A stretch of DNA of 64,000 nucleotides from Legionella sp. (GTDB taxonomy: Bacteria > Pseudomonadota > Gammaproteobacteria > Legionellales > Legionellaceae). Both the position numbers and the translations under genes were made by a program. Each line of letters begins with the position of its first letter. Position 1 is the stretch's first letter. Below the pieces are notes generated by a model. The model searched no databases. It saw only the letters and a list, made by a program, of their open reading frames with translations, and was not told the DNA's origin. The stretch lies in assembly GCA_031291095.1 (NCBI GenBank), contig JARLJR010000024.1:62001-126000 (forward strand). The letters run 5' to 3'. Of the stretch, positions 27,718 through 36,982 are shown one piece after another.

Positions 27718-29856
27718 TTATTGATTCAGCATAATGCCACCAACTACTACCGCAGCACTAACTGTTGCAGTGAGTATTGTTCCTTTGTTATTCCACATGG
27801 TATTGAAAAATGAATATCCTGTGTTTTGAGATGTCCCTACATGCTCTGCATTTGCTTCGCTTACCACTTCCTTTTGTTTCTTCAACTGCCCACTAAGAAA
27901 CGGACATTGCGTAAAAATCTGCGTTGAAAGGCGATCTTTAACAACTCCTTTGTCAATCGAAGAAACTACAGCCCTTTCTATAGATTCAGACGCAATTTCT
28001 AACTCTTGAGCCAAATGTGGATTTAAGGCAGCAATTAGCGGCTCCAATCCTGCATTAATTCCTCGAGAATGTTCCGATTGAGCACTAGTTAATGGTGATT
28101 TTTGTAACATGCTACCCGTGATATATAAAACCTTTAGGGCAGCACTAAATTTAAGCAACTCATCTTGGGTCATACTCTCTAGAACTTCTTGGGTGCTAAT
28201 GCCTGGTTTTGCAAACTGGGCCAAAACGCTCTGCAACTGATTAAAACCTAAACTTTGGCGCAGTAATTGTACTAATTTATTACAGTATTCAAATTGTATG
28301 CCACAAACAGGCTTGTTATCTGCCCTAGGAACTTCTGCTGCCTCCTCGAGTAATTCATTCAAAACTTCTTTACCCTTTTGCTGATCAAGGCATTTAACAA
28401 GTAGTTGCGATAAAATACTCTCTGATACATCTTTTGCTACAAAAGCGTCAGGCAATAATTGCTCAAGAATCATTTGTTCAGCAACTAATTCAGCAGTAGA
28501 TAAAATAGCTGCAACATGTCCGCCTGTTGAAAATGAAGGAGCAACTAATACGCCATTAACCTTCGCATCAGTAAGTTCTTTTGCTTGAGAAATAATTGGT
28601 GAATCATCATACTCTCTGAAAATAGGTTGTCCATTGCTGTCTTTTAAATCAAACGCATAAGCGATGCCTTTTAAGTTGTTTATAGTCACCTCAAATGGAT
28701 TCGTAAAACGCAAAGGCAATACAGTCCGCTTACTTTTAGCCTGACTTACTCTTAATGGCTGCACCATTTCGTCTTGAAGAGCTCCAGTAAGAAAATCATC
28801 AATAACCGAAGGATCTTTTTTCATTAACTCACCGACACGTTTACTCATGGCCAAAAGAGAGCCATCAAGTAAAGGGCGCGGATCAAAGCTATATTTTTGT
28901 AAATAATCAAAAATAACATACATCGCATTAAAGGCTTGATTTTGCATGAAAAGCCCCAAGCCATTGGTATTCTTTAAATATCCGGATTGCAGGATCTGCT
29001 GCTGTGTTTTACGTTTTTCATAAAATCCACCCTCAGCAATTGCCGAAACACGAATGATCTCTTCAGTAATGCCCTGAGGCAAAATTTCTCCTGTCTCTGC
29101 ATGTACTATCCACCCTAAAGGCGCATAATCAGTATCTAAACCAATAGCTAAACCATTTTCTTCCTGAGTATATTTTTTCTCATCATCCAGACAATACGAT
29201 AATTTACTAATCTCGCCAGTGATAGCAGATAAACCTTGTTCATCAAAAACATTCTTAAAAGGCATTCCTGATGTAGTCAATCGCAGATCTAAAAAAGCTC
29301 GATCTTTACTACTCATTCCAGAAGGGCAAGCCAAATAAATAAAGCCCTGTTTTTTTAATTCATATTTCATGGCACGCCCAACATTCCATACGGGTGCATG
29401 CAAAATATCCCAGAGACCTTGTTCTCCATAAACATGAGCTTTGTTTACATGAAGCAGAGGCTGAGCTCGTTCGTTTAATACTTTGGAACGCCCTAAAGGT
29501 TGATGGCTTAAAAATTCCAGTATATTTTCAGTCGATTGGGCATCCTCTTTGAAGAAAACCGCTGAATCGTCCCCGCCTTTCGCTGGGCGCTCAATTGGGT
29601 TTTCTGCATAATTAATGCGGGTCAATTGTTGTAATAACCCACCACGCTGTCCTTGACCTAAATGGAAACGAATCAACAGGGCGCCAATATTTTTAAATCG
29701 TTCCGTAAACGCCTCAAGTGGAGTTAAACTTGAATCATCTGCATTATAGGCGTTATTTACAAATGATGAATCGACAAATCGTGCACCATGATAAGACAAG
29801 GTTACTCCATCATAACTATTATTACCTTCTTGCATCTGCTCATAAATCGTTGGCAT
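27718..29856 (-). CDS. Effector candidate of unknown family with C-terminal membrane anchor
   Basis: A 712-residue protein without a signal peptide. I do not recognise the fold. Most of it is mixed alpha/beta (about 1-420) followed by a helical region (about 430-640). A single hydrophobic helix at about 692-710 (TILTATVSAAVVVGGIM) ends the protein, like a tail anchor. A GGDD run and several Asp/Glu-rich loops occur near residues 94-100 and 225-250. Its promoter holds a near-perfect PmrA box, which in Legionella marks many Dot/Icm substrates. It is absent from standard housekeeping gene sets that I know. Effector status is inference. Confidence 0.65.
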   Translation of the reverse strand: MPTIYEQMQEGNNSYDGVTLSYHGARFVDSSFVNNAYNADDSSLTPLEAFTERFKNIGALLIRFHLGQGQRGGLLQQLTRINYAENPIERPAKGGDDSAVFFKEDAQSTENILEFLSHQPLGRSKVLNERAQPLLHVNKAHVYGEQGLWDILHAPVWNVGRAMKYELKKQGFIYLACPSGMSSKDRAFLDLRLTTSGMPFKNVFDEQGLSAITGEISKLSYCLDDEKKYTQEENGLAIGLDTDYAPLGWIVHAETGEILPQGITEEIIRVSAIAEGGFYEKRKTQQQILQSGYLKNTNGLGLFMQNQAFNAMYVIFDYLQKYSFDPRPLLDGSLLAMSKRVGELMKKDPSVIDDFLTGALQDEMVQPLRVSQAKSKRTVLPLRFTNPFEVTINNLKGIAYAFDLKDSNGQPIFREYDDSPIISQAKELTDAKVNGVLVAPSFSTGGHVAAILSTAELVAEQMILEQLLPDAFVAKDVSESILSQLLVKCLDQQKGKEVLNELLEEAAEVPRADNKPVCGIQFEYCNKLVQLLRQSLGFNQLQSVLAQFAKPGISTQEVLESMTQDELLKFSAALKVLYITGSMLQKSPLTSAQSEHSRGINAGLEPLIAALNPHLAQELEIASESIERAVVSSIDKGVVKDRLSTQIFTQCPFLSGQLKKQKEVVSEANAEHVGTSQNTGYSFFNTMWNNKGTILTATVSAAVVVGGIMLNQ

Positions 29857-29941
29857 AGTTCACTCACTCTTTAACTTAAGACATTAGTCAATGTTTTGTG
29901 TATTTCTAAGCACACAAAAGAAACAAATAAAATCGATTTGT

Positions 29942-29974
29942 ATTATATCCGGGCAATATTAAGGGAAAATTAAA
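29942..29974 (-). promoter_or_regulatory. PmrA box and -10 element of the 712-residue effector candidate
   Basis: On the minus strand TTTAAT-TTTCC-CTTAAT is an exact match to the YTTAAT-N5-YTTAAT PmrA direct repeat. It is continued by ATT to give the CTTAATATT form known from Legionella. Ten bases later stands TATAAT, a perfect -10 box. The arrangement is that of a PmrA-activated promoter reading toward the gene that starts at 29856. Confidence 0.75.
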
Positions 29975-30040
29975 TACCGCCTTGCTCTTCGGCAAATGAT
30001 TTGGGATTATTTGCAATCTAATAAAGTAAAAAGGATTTTT

Positions 30041-30808
30041 ATGTTTCAACAAGCGATCGTACGTACACCAGCAGCTAGCTTAATTCATGGATTAACATCA
30101 GCCACTCACTTAGGCCAGCCCAATTACGCAAAAGCATTAGAACAGCATCAAAACTACATTGATGCGCTTATTCGTTGTGGCCTTGAAGTCACTGTCTTAC
30201 CGGCCTTAGAACAATTTCCTGATTCCTGTTTTGTTGAAGACGCAGCCTTACTCACAGAAAAGGTGGCGATCCTCACTTATCCGGGGGCTCCATCTCGTCA
30301 AGGTGAGGTTGTGTTTATTGAACCAGCAATCCAAGCATTTTATAAAGAAAGAATACGGCAAATAGAAATGCCTGGAACCGTTGAGGCTGGCGATGTTTTA
30401 CGCATCAACGATCATTTCTATATTGGCTTATCGCAACGAACCAATGCTGAAGGTGCACACCAGTTAGGTGCGATTTTGGCACAGTATGGCTACAGCAGCT
30501 CCGTTATTGAACTTAAACAGTTCCTGCATTTAAAAACAGGAGTTTCTTATCTGGGTAACCATCATATATTGGTGAATGGCGAATTAATTAGCCACCCAGA
30601 GTTTAGACACTATGAGCAAATCATCATTGCCGATAATGAGGCCTATGCTGCGAATTGCATCCGCGTTAATGATGCAGTCATCATGGCCTCTGGTTTTGAT
30701 TTCTCCATAAAGACGGTACAAAACCATGGATTTAATGTCATTACTCTCGACATGAGTGAATTTCAAAAAATTGATGGTGGATTAAGCTGTCTCTCCTTGA
30801 GATTTTGA
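30041..30808 (+). CDS. Dimethylarginine dimethylaminohydrolase (DDAH)-like amidinotransferase-fold hydrolase
   Basis: A 255-residue protein of the DDAH branch of the pentein superfamily, which splits methylated arginine (or arginine) to citrulline plus an amine. Visible signs: FPDSCFVEDAAL near 59-70 (substrate carboxylates Glu66/Asp67), VEAGDVL near 114, His163 in FLHLKTGVSYLGN and nucleophile Cys250 in GGLSCLSLRF. All core catalytic residues are present. ATG 30041 has AAAAAGGA six bases upstream and is preferred over ATG 29996. Its stop overlaps the next gene's ATG (TGATG), so hydrolase and transporter are co-translated. Exact substrate is unknown. Confidence 0.88.
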   Translation: MFQQAIVRTPAASLIHGLTSATHLGQPNYAKALEQHQNYIDALIRCGLEVTVLPALEQFPDSCFVEDAALLTEKVAILTYPGAPSRQGEVVFIEPAIQAFYKERIRQIEMPGTVEAGDVLRINDHFYIGLSQRTNAEGAHQLGAILAQYGYSSSVIELKQFLHLKTGVSYLGNHHILVNGELISHPEFRHYEQIIIADNEAYAANCIRVNDAVIMASGFDFSIKTVQNHGFNVITLDMSEFQKIDGGLSCLSLRF

Positions 30809-32169
30809 TGGCTAAATCGCCACTCACTGTACTGAGTTTAACGCTAATTACGGTAGGCTCAGTAGACAGTATCCGCAACCTCCCCATCGCAGCGCAGGTA
30901 GGGCCTGACTTATTTTTATATTTTTTTTTAGCCCTACTTCTCTTTTTATTACCCTGTGCCCTTGTCGTCTCCTGGTTTGTAAAACAATCACCCGAAGGAA
31001 TTTACGGCTGGATAAAAACAAGTCTCGGCCAACAGATAGGTTTTCTTGCAATTTGGTTTCAATGGATGCAAAACCTTCTTATTTATCCTACATTTCTTAG
31101 TTTTATTGCCGGCGCATTTCTTTACTGTATTGATCCACAATTAATTCAACAAAAAAGCATTCTTTTTATTACCATTAATGTCCTTATTTGGGGCTTAACT
31201 TGGTTCAATATCAGAGGCCTTAATTTATCGCATCACATAACTATTTTATGCACTTTGTGCGGCTTATTAATCCCGTTTGCTCTTATCTTGGCTATTGGCG
31301 TTTTATGGCTTATAATGCATCCACAATCAATTCATCTCAGCATTCCCGCACACCAGGAAACATGGACCTCATTAACGGCCATTATCCTATCATTCTGTGG
31401 CATTGAAGTTGCGGCAGTACATGCTCATGACAGTAACCCAGGAGCTTTTACAAAGGCCATCATGCTTTCCGTACTAATTATCTTTGCAACAATGCTTTTT
31501 GGTTCATTCACTTTAGCCATGCTCCTCTCGCCACACCAACTTAATTTTATCAGTGGCATTCCAGAATTATTCAGCCTGTTTTTTAACCAAATTCATCTTG
31601 AAAAGATTAGCATCATTATCAATGGGCTTATTGTCGTTGGCTGTATTGGCTGTGCAAATAGCTGGTTAAACTCCCCCTTAAAAGGGCTTTTATTTGCAAG
31701 CAAAGACCTCACTAAAGCAGAACCAACTAAAACGAAAGTAACTCAACTTTTATGCATACAAGCTTGTGGCGTGTCATTGATTAGCACCCTATTCCTAATG
31801 CTTCCTTCGATTAACGCCTCTTATTGGATCATGATTACCCTAGCAACTCAAATGTATTTGCTCATGTATGTACTTATGTTTATTGGGGCAATCCGATTAT
31901 CATGGAAACAACAAACTCTGAACCGATGGGGTATTTTACTCACCTCGTTGATGGGCTTAATTGGTATTGGAATCGTATTCACCGTAAGCTTCGCAAAGCC
32001 CCCTTCATTCAAACAAGATTCTCAGCTGCTCTATAGTCTAGAGCTTAGTCTAAGCCTGCTCCTAATAGCAGGTACCTCTCTTTTTGGAAAAACGTTACTT
32101 TATTATTCTCAGTTACCTTATTTAAAAAACTGGCGCTGGAAGAAAGCAACAGAAAATTCGTTGTTCTAA
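30808..32169 (+). CDS. APC-family amino acid transporter (GadC-like)
   Basis: A 453-residue membrane protein with about twelve hydrophobic helices. Its N-terminus (TVLSLTLITVGSVDSIRNLPI) is clearly related to that of the transporter at 15523, and SPEGIYGWIKTSLGQ is the matching loop. ATG 30808 overlaps the DDAH-like stop by one base. The coupling hints that it carries the substrate or product of that enzyme (arginine derivatives, citrulline or ornithine); this is inference. It is followed after 21 bases by the 748-residue gene, likely in the same transcript. Confidence 0.85.
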   Translation: MAKSPLTVLSLTLITVGSVDSIRNLPIAAQVGPDLFLYFFLALLLFLLPCALVVSWFVKQSPEGIYGWIKTSLGQQIGFLAIWFQWMQNLLIYPTFLSFIAGAFLYCIDPQLIQQKSILFITINVLIWGLTWFNIRGLNLSHHITILCTLCGLLIPFALILAIGVLWLIMHPQSIHLSIPAHQETWTSLTAIILSFCGIEVAAVHAHDSNPGAFTKAIMLSVLIIFATMLFGSFTLAMLLSPHQLNFISGIPELFSLFFNQIHLEKISIIINGLIVVGCIGCANSWLNSPLKGLLFASKDLTKAEPTKTKVTQLLCIQACGVSLISTLFLMLPSINASYWIMITLATQMYLLMYVLMFIGAIRLSWKQQTLNRWGILLTSLMGLIGIGIVFTVSFAKPPSFKQDSQLLYSLELSLSLLLIAGTSLFGKTLLYYSQLPYLKNWRWKKATENSLF

Positions 32170-32190
32170 TTACCATTTAAGAGAGACAAG

Positions 32191-34437
32191 ATGTATATTC
32201 CACTAACCGAACCCGTATCTCCAAGATACATCTACATTAATCCCGATACCAATCAGGTCCACCTGCTGGTCCCTATTGTCGGAGGGGAGGAAATCTCTAC
32301 CGATAATACGTGCAAAGCGATCACAGTCTTACGTGAGTTTTTTGATGGGGGAGCCCTGCATGAATTAATTACCTATAAGAGTGCCTTACTCTTCGATCTT
32401 ATATTGCTTGGTGAAGGTAACCCGGCACAAGCCACCAAAAAGGCTCGGCTTGAACAAATAGAATTCTATATAGCAGCAATTTCTGCCATGAGAAATCATT
32501 ATGGCCAATCGATTAATGCCTTACTGAAAAAAACATCTAATTTATACGCCATTCAATTGCGCCCACGAGAGCCCGATCCGGTTTCTACCGTTATTAATCC
32601 GCTATTTACTATTGATCGAAAAAATGATTCCGAAGGAAACCCACTTTCGCCTTTGTATAATGCAATGTATGCGGCTTATCCTTATGTTGAGATAGCACAA
32701 CCTGCCCTGCAGATAACCTTAACTCAAAGCGTATTAAAGACTTTACCCGCTAATCCTGGCTTTTCAGAGATACAAGAAGCGTTAAAAGCACAATGCTTCG
32801 CCTTATTTAGTCTGTCTATTGATTTTACGCAACACTCTAATAGCGAGCCAATTACCAAGACCGCAATCGATACCCTTATGGGTTTTGACAACAATGCGAC
32901 ACCCAAAGAATATATTGATGCACTCTTGGGGGCTTGTGCACCCTATTTATGGAACGATATACCTCTTCCTCCTTTTTATAGTGTTCTAACCACCACAAAA
33001 CAGGAAGAACAAACAGAGCGCTTATCTATACTCACTCAGTTCTTTTTAGCCATCCTTAATGTTTATTGTAAGGCCAAGGGCATTAGTAACAAAAACTTTG
33101 GCGCCATTCTTGATGCAGATCCAGAATTAAGTAATGAGTTAGTTGAGATGGTTTGCAATGCATTAATTCGAAGTGAAGATGTTGAGCAAAAAATTTGTAC
33201 CTTTTGTAATGTGCATATAAATAAATTTGATTTATCAGTATTTTTAGACAGTAATGATTTAACTGCAATTAAACAAAAATTTGCACGTACTTATCACACC
33301 GTTACGGCCACGAAAGAAAATTCTCACATGGATGATTTTATGATTTTAGATACCGAATCCAAAGGAGAAACAGCCAAGTTTGTAACTCATCAAGGAGCTA
33401 TTTGTGTGAATTTTGCAGAAATTATTAATTCAGCCATTCCGAATCAAGACTATTTTTCAGCTGTTCGCGCTGGTTTTTCAGGATACTCAGCAATAATTCC
33501 ACATAAAAATGAGTGGGTTGCCAGCGAAGCAGATGTAGACCTTGTGACCCTGATCGCAAATAGCACCGAGGAGTTCTTTGAAAAATTACCTGAAGTAGTC
33601 AAAGAGGCTTGTCGTGCTCATCCTAACTTTCAAATGCGTCAATTTTTACATGACGTTGCTCATGGAATGCAACATGAAGCGGATGTATTTCTAAGCAAAA
33701 ATACCGCTAATGCACAGATCATGTTACAAACTCCAGGCCTTTTTACCGATTACTCTGGCCGTACTTTTAATTGCACCGCCTATGAGTACGCCTATTGGGC
33801 TAAAGACACCCATATGCGCTATATGCTGGAGCAGCATATGGATGAGGAAACTAAAGCCTTCTTGTCAGCCCGTATTGAGGAAATAGAGCATGTCGTTCCG
33901 GAAACTGGAAATGCGAGGGGATTAGTGTATCAACAGCACGGTAAAATTCATCGCTCTGCCCATTTCGACTTTACTCCATTAAGGCAGGCACTACAGCAGT
34001 TTAACACAGGCGCTAATCAGTGGTTCTTCTCTGCTCATGGTTTGAACACATTACGTAATGCCTGGATGGATATTGGCAAGGCGCAACGCGATGTTCCGGC
34101 CCATGTAGCACAAGAATACTGCCAGCCAAATCGGTCTTTTGTTCCAACACCTGAATTTAAAGAAGCGGGCTTATCGAGGAATTTAACCTTTTACAATGAA
34201 AAAACAGGACAAGTTGATTCCTGGTTTCCATTAACCTCATCCCAAGAAGGACTTGGCTATAATGTTGCAATAACCCGTGGCCAAGATAATTGTAAAGGTT
34301 GTGGATTCGAAGGCGGAGTGGGATGTACTCAAGATTTAGCTGCAATAATTCGTCTTGATGAAGTAAGAACAGAAGAGCTTGGGCAATCACGTGTCTATTT
34401 AAACACAATGGCTAACTCATCGAGCATGGTGTTGTAG
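32191..34437 (+). CDS. 748-residue Legionella protein with DYSGR module, effector candidate
   Basis: A large cytosolic-type protein with no signal peptide or membrane helix. Residues about 515-680 hold a module that I remember recurring in Legionella proteins of unknown function: FTDYSGRTFNCTAYEYAYW near 516, HFDF at 591-594, VPAHVAQEYC near 637 and a PEFKEAGL-type strand. Residues 1-500 are mostly helical and not recognised. The C-terminus has a Cys-x2-Cys...Cys set (NCKGCGFEGGVGC). It is 21 bases after the APC transporter, with a weak AGAGAG ribosome site. Secretion is inference from the module and context. Confidence 0.65.
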   Translation: MYIPLTEPVSPRYIYINPDTNQVHLLVPIVGGEEISTDNTCKAITVLREFFDGGALHELITYKSALLFDLILLGEGNPAQATKKARLEQIEFYIAAISAMRNHYGQSINALLKKTSNLYAIQLRPREPDPVSTVINPLFTIDRKNDSEGNPLSPLYNAMYAAYPYVEIAQPALQITLTQSVLKTLPANPGFSEIQEALKAQCFALFSLSIDFTQHSNSEPITKTAIDTLMGFDNNATPKEYIDALLGACAPYLWNDIPLPPFYSVLTTTKQEEQTERLSILTQFFLAILNVYCKAKGISNKNFGAILDADPELSNELVEMVCNALIRSEDVEQKICTFCNVHINKFDLSVFLDSNDLTAIKQKFARTYHTVTATKENSHMDDFMILDTESKGETAKFVTHQGAICVNFAEIINSAIPNQDYFSAVRAGFSGYSAIIPHKNEWVASEADVDLVTLIANSTEEFFEKLPEVVKEACRAHPNFQMRQFLHDVAHGMQHEADVFLSKNTANAQIMLQTPGLFTDYSGRTFNCTAYEYAYWAKDTHMRYMLEQHMDEETKAFLSARIEEIEHVVPETGNARGLVYQQHGKIHRSAHFDFTPLRQALQQFNTGANQWFFSAHGLNTLRNAWMDIGKAQRDVPAHVAQEYCQPNRSFVPTPEFKEAGLSRNLTFYNEKTGQVDSWFPLTSSQEGLGYNVAITRGQDNCKGCGFEGGVGCTQDLAAIIRLDEVRTEELGQSRVYLNTMANSSSMVL

Positions 34438-34621
34438 TTGTTATACTCAGAGGGAGCTCTATTGTGCTAAGTTGAGCTTCCTCGTTTCCTCCTTTAAATT
34501 TAAAACATTCTATAATTTATAAGTTAGGATTTTAAATATGCTATAACCTAATCTAGAATATTTTTGATCAATAAGAATGAGCTTTCGACCTTCAAATTCA
34601 GATAATTTCAAGGAGAAGAAA

Positions 34622-35044
34622 ATGAATGGAATCGACTTTTTAATTACTGAGCATAATCGAGTGCGAGCTATGTTAAATGATATAGCTGATGAATCACATC
34701 GCTTTGAAACCCAGCAAAATCGCTTTGAGCGTTTAAGTAGGGATTTAATTCGCCATGAAGAGATGGAACATACTGTATGGTATCCGCATTTTAAAAATAA
34801 GTTACCTGATACGGTGAAACATTTATTGAAAGAAGAAAATATGGCGCAAAAAGAAATCCAAAAAATGAATGGCTTAAAAACAGAATCTGCCTGGAAAGAA
34901 CACTTTATAAAATTCAAAGAAGCAGTACAGCATCATGCTGAAGAGGAGGAAGAACAATTATTTCCTGAGGTTGCAAAAATACTTAGTAAAGAGCAATTGC
35001 TTGACATAGGCTCAGAAATGGCCGTTTTTAAAAAAGAACATTAG
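34622..35044 (+). CDS. Hemerythrin-like (HHE domain) protein
   Basis: A 140-residue four-helix protein. Iron-ligand candidates are His in TEHNRVR near 10, HEEMEH near 40-45 and QHHAEEEEEQLFP near 100-110, which fits the HHE cation-binding family. These proteins bind a di-iron centre and O2, NO or peroxide, and may protect against nitrosative stress. ATG 34622 has AAGGAGAAGAAA directly upstream; an earlier in-frame ATG at 34577 lacks a ribosome site. A strong hairpin follows the stop. Confidence 0.85.
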   Translation: MNGIDFLITEHNRVRAMLNDIADESHRFETQQNRFERLSRDLIRHEEMEHTVWYPHFKNKLPDTVKHLLKEENMAQKEIQKMNGLKTESAWKEHFIKFKEAVQHHAEEEEEQLFPEVAKILSKEQLLDIGSEMAVFKKEH

Positions 35045-35049
35045 AGATA

Positions 35050-35088
35050 ATATAAAATTGCATTCCTGATTGGAATGCAATTTTATAT
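35050..35088 (+). terminator. Long hairpin after the hemerythrin gene
   Basis: A perfect 17-bp stem (ATATAAAATTGCATTCC and its inverse) with a 5-base loop, just past the stop codon. It is AT-rich with a built-in TTTTATAT 3' arm and works as a likely intrinsic terminator. Confidence 0.75.
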
Positions 35089-35364
35089 CCTTAAATACAT
35101 TCGATCATCCAACCGGTTATGGCTGACCGTATGTATTATCGGAATCTTGGCTTTTTTCTATCATTAATCAGCACGCAATTGCGCTTTAATATTATCTAAA
35201 TATTAGCTGTCAAAATAAGCTATAAAAGCGATTCTTATTGATAATAAAACCGAGCATGTATTTTGCTCAAAACCTCATTGTGAATTTAAAGAACATTTGA
35301 CATTTCATCCAAATTAAGGGTAGTATCCCTGAATATCAAATTAATTCTACACACTGAAAAATAA

Positions 35365-35484
35365 ATGACCAATTTTCAACAACAACAAGTTTTTGTAAAC
35401 AGCCCAGCTGCGTTGTTGTCTATTGCTATTTCTTCTGTTGTGATTTCTGTGGTCGTCGTCATTCTCTACCTCTCCCTGCCCTAG
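35365..35484 (+). CDS. Possible 39-residue hydrophobic peptide, leader candidate
   Basis: A tiny frame starts MTNFQQQQVF and continues into one long hydrophobic helix rich in Ile, Val, Ser and Leu, ending in YLSLP. It precedes a structured leader and the Pht-like transporter gene. There is no good Shine-Dalgarno sequence, so it may be a small membrane peptide, a leader peptide or chance. The rest of the 35089-35568 gap is AT-rich, with nothing else clear except the inverted repeat at 35495. Confidence 0.35.
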   Translation: MTNFQQQQVFVNSPAALLSIAISSVVISVVVVILYLSLP

Positions 35485-35494
35485 AGTTATGTCC

Positions 35495-35535
35495 TTGATT
35501 ATTCGACCTCTCTAGGGAGGAAGCAGAATAATCAA
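35495..35535 (+). promoter_or_regulatory. Perfect inverted repeat in the leader of the Pht-like gene
   Basis: TTGATTATTC and GAATAATCAA are perfect 10-base inverses, with inner CCTC/GGAGG pairing. It ends 33 bases before the ATG at 35569, whose ribosome site is GAGGAGG. It may be an operator, an attenuator or an mRNA switch. Confidence 0.5.
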
Positions 35536-35568
35536 CCAATTAGAGATTAACTATTTAGAGGAGGCGCC

Positions 35569-36852
35569 ATGGAATCCACATGTGATGCACAAACACTGAA
35601 CACCCCAAAAACCAAAACAAATACAACCCGTGCAGTTCTCGTTATTCTTTTATGCTCTGCCTTTTTATTTTATAAATACGTACTGCAAAACTTCCCCAGT
35701 GTTATGGCTCCTCAATTGATGGATGCATTTAACTTACATGGCTTGGGGCTTGGTGTACTTTCAGGGGTTTATTTCTGGACTTATCTCATTGTTCCTTTAT
35801 TTGTTGGCATTATTCTGGATCACTACGGAACCCGTTGGGTAACCTCTGCAGCCATTCTATGCTGCGCCCTTGGTACTTTTGTTTTTGCACAAGCAGAATA
35901 TTTAAATAATGCGATTTGGGGGCGTGCTCTTATTGGCGTTGGTGTATCCTTTGCCAGTATTGCCTATTTTAAACTCGCCGCAGTATGGTTTGCTAAAAAA
36001 TACTACGCTCTACTTACTTCCCTATTAGTTGCTTCGGGAATGATCGGTGCAGTATGCGGTCAAATGCCACTTGCCTGGCTTGTTAACCAAATTGGTTGGC
36101 GCGGAAGTTTATCGAATTTAGCCTGGGTAGGAGTTGCTTTAGCCGCCCTTTTCTTACTCATTGTTAAAGATAAACCCAGTGCAGAAACTGCTAAAGCATC
36201 AAGCACGGAAAGCCAGCATTTGTGGCGTGATATTCTCTCCATTGTAAAAAATAAACAAAACTGGTTATTAACTGCATACAGCGGCTTAGCATTCTCTCCC
36301 ATTGTTATTTTCTGCGGTTTATGGGGTAATCCTTTTCTGCAAAAAGCATATAATCTAGATGCACTCGCTGCCCCCAGCCTCATTTCAATGGTGTTTATTG
36401 GCTTAGCAATTTCATGTCCTTTATTCGCCCTTTTTGCCAATCGTGTACGTAATCGTTGTGCCTTTATGATGTACAGCACCCTGATTTCTGCATTGTGCAT
36501 CACGTTGGTAATCTACGCGCATCCTATGCCGATTTGGTTACTCAGTTTTCTATTATTTATGTTTGGCTTTAGTTTGGGCGCCTTCCCAATTGTGTTTGTA
36601 ATTGGTAAAGAATTAAATCCACTGCACTTAGCAGGAACCGCCACCTCTTTAATCAATGCCAGTGATGCGTTCTTAGATGCGATTGTGGAGCCCGCGATAG
36701 GCAGCTTGTTGGATATGTTCAGCACCACAGGCGCCCCACATGATTTCTCTTTGTTCAGCTATCATATTGCCTTAGCCGTTTTACCTTTATTCCAAATCAT
36801 CGGAGCACTGATGCTGAAATGGGTTAAAGATGAAAATAGAGTGACTCAATAA
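35569..36852 (+). CDS. Major facilitator transporter, Pht-like
   Basis: A 427-residue twelve-helix MFS protein (about six helices, a charged loop near 205-225, six helices). The first half has the loop 2-3 motif LDHYGTRWV. The length and the N-terminal layout match the Legionella/Coxiella phagosomal transporter (Pht) family that takes up amino acids or nucleosides in the vacuole. The substrate cannot be named. A strong GAGGAGG ribosome site precedes the ATG, and a structured leader lies upstream, which suggests regulated expression. Confidence 0.82.
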   Translation: MESTCDAQTLNTPKTKTNTTRAVLVILLCSAFLFYKYVLQNFPSVMAPQLMDAFNLHGLGLGVLSGVYFWTYLIVPLFVGIILDHYGTRWVTSAAILCCALGTFVFAQAEYLNNAIWGRALIGVGVSFASIAYFKLAAVWFAKKYYALLTSLLVASGMIGAVCGQMPLAWLVNQIGWRGSLSNLAWVGVALAALFLLIVKDKPSAETAKASSTESQHLWRDILSIVKNKQNWLLTAYSGLAFSPIVIFCGLWGNPFLQKAYNLDALAAPSLISMVFIGLAISCPLFALFANRVRNRCAFMMYSTLISALCITLVIYAHPMPIWLLSFLLFMFGFSLGAFPIVFVIGKELNPLHLAGTATSLINASDAFLDAIVEPAIGSLLDMFSTTGAPHDFSLFSYHIALAVLPLFQIIGALMLKWVKDENRVTQ

Positions 36853-36863
36853 AAAGAAGACCT

Positions 36864-36893
36864 GAATTACCGCGGCCAAGCCGCCGGTAATTC
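36864..36893. terminator. GC-rich hairpin at a convergent junction
   Basis: GAATTACCGCGGC pairs with GCCGCCGGTAATTC with one bulged base and a CAA loop. It is 12 bases past the stop of the plus-strand transporter and before the end of the opposite gene. Confidence 0.6.
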
Positions 36894-36982
36894 GGAACTA
36901 TTAAAAACGAAGGCAAACTAAAAACACGTACCCGTATTTAGCGCGATGTAATACAGGGGAGAACATGACTCAACAGAGCCTA

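Noticed and set aside
34449-34489. GAGGGAGCTC...GAGCTTCCTC inverted repeat after the 748-residue gene
   Set aside because: Imperfect arms, a long loop and no T tract; too weak to call a terminator.
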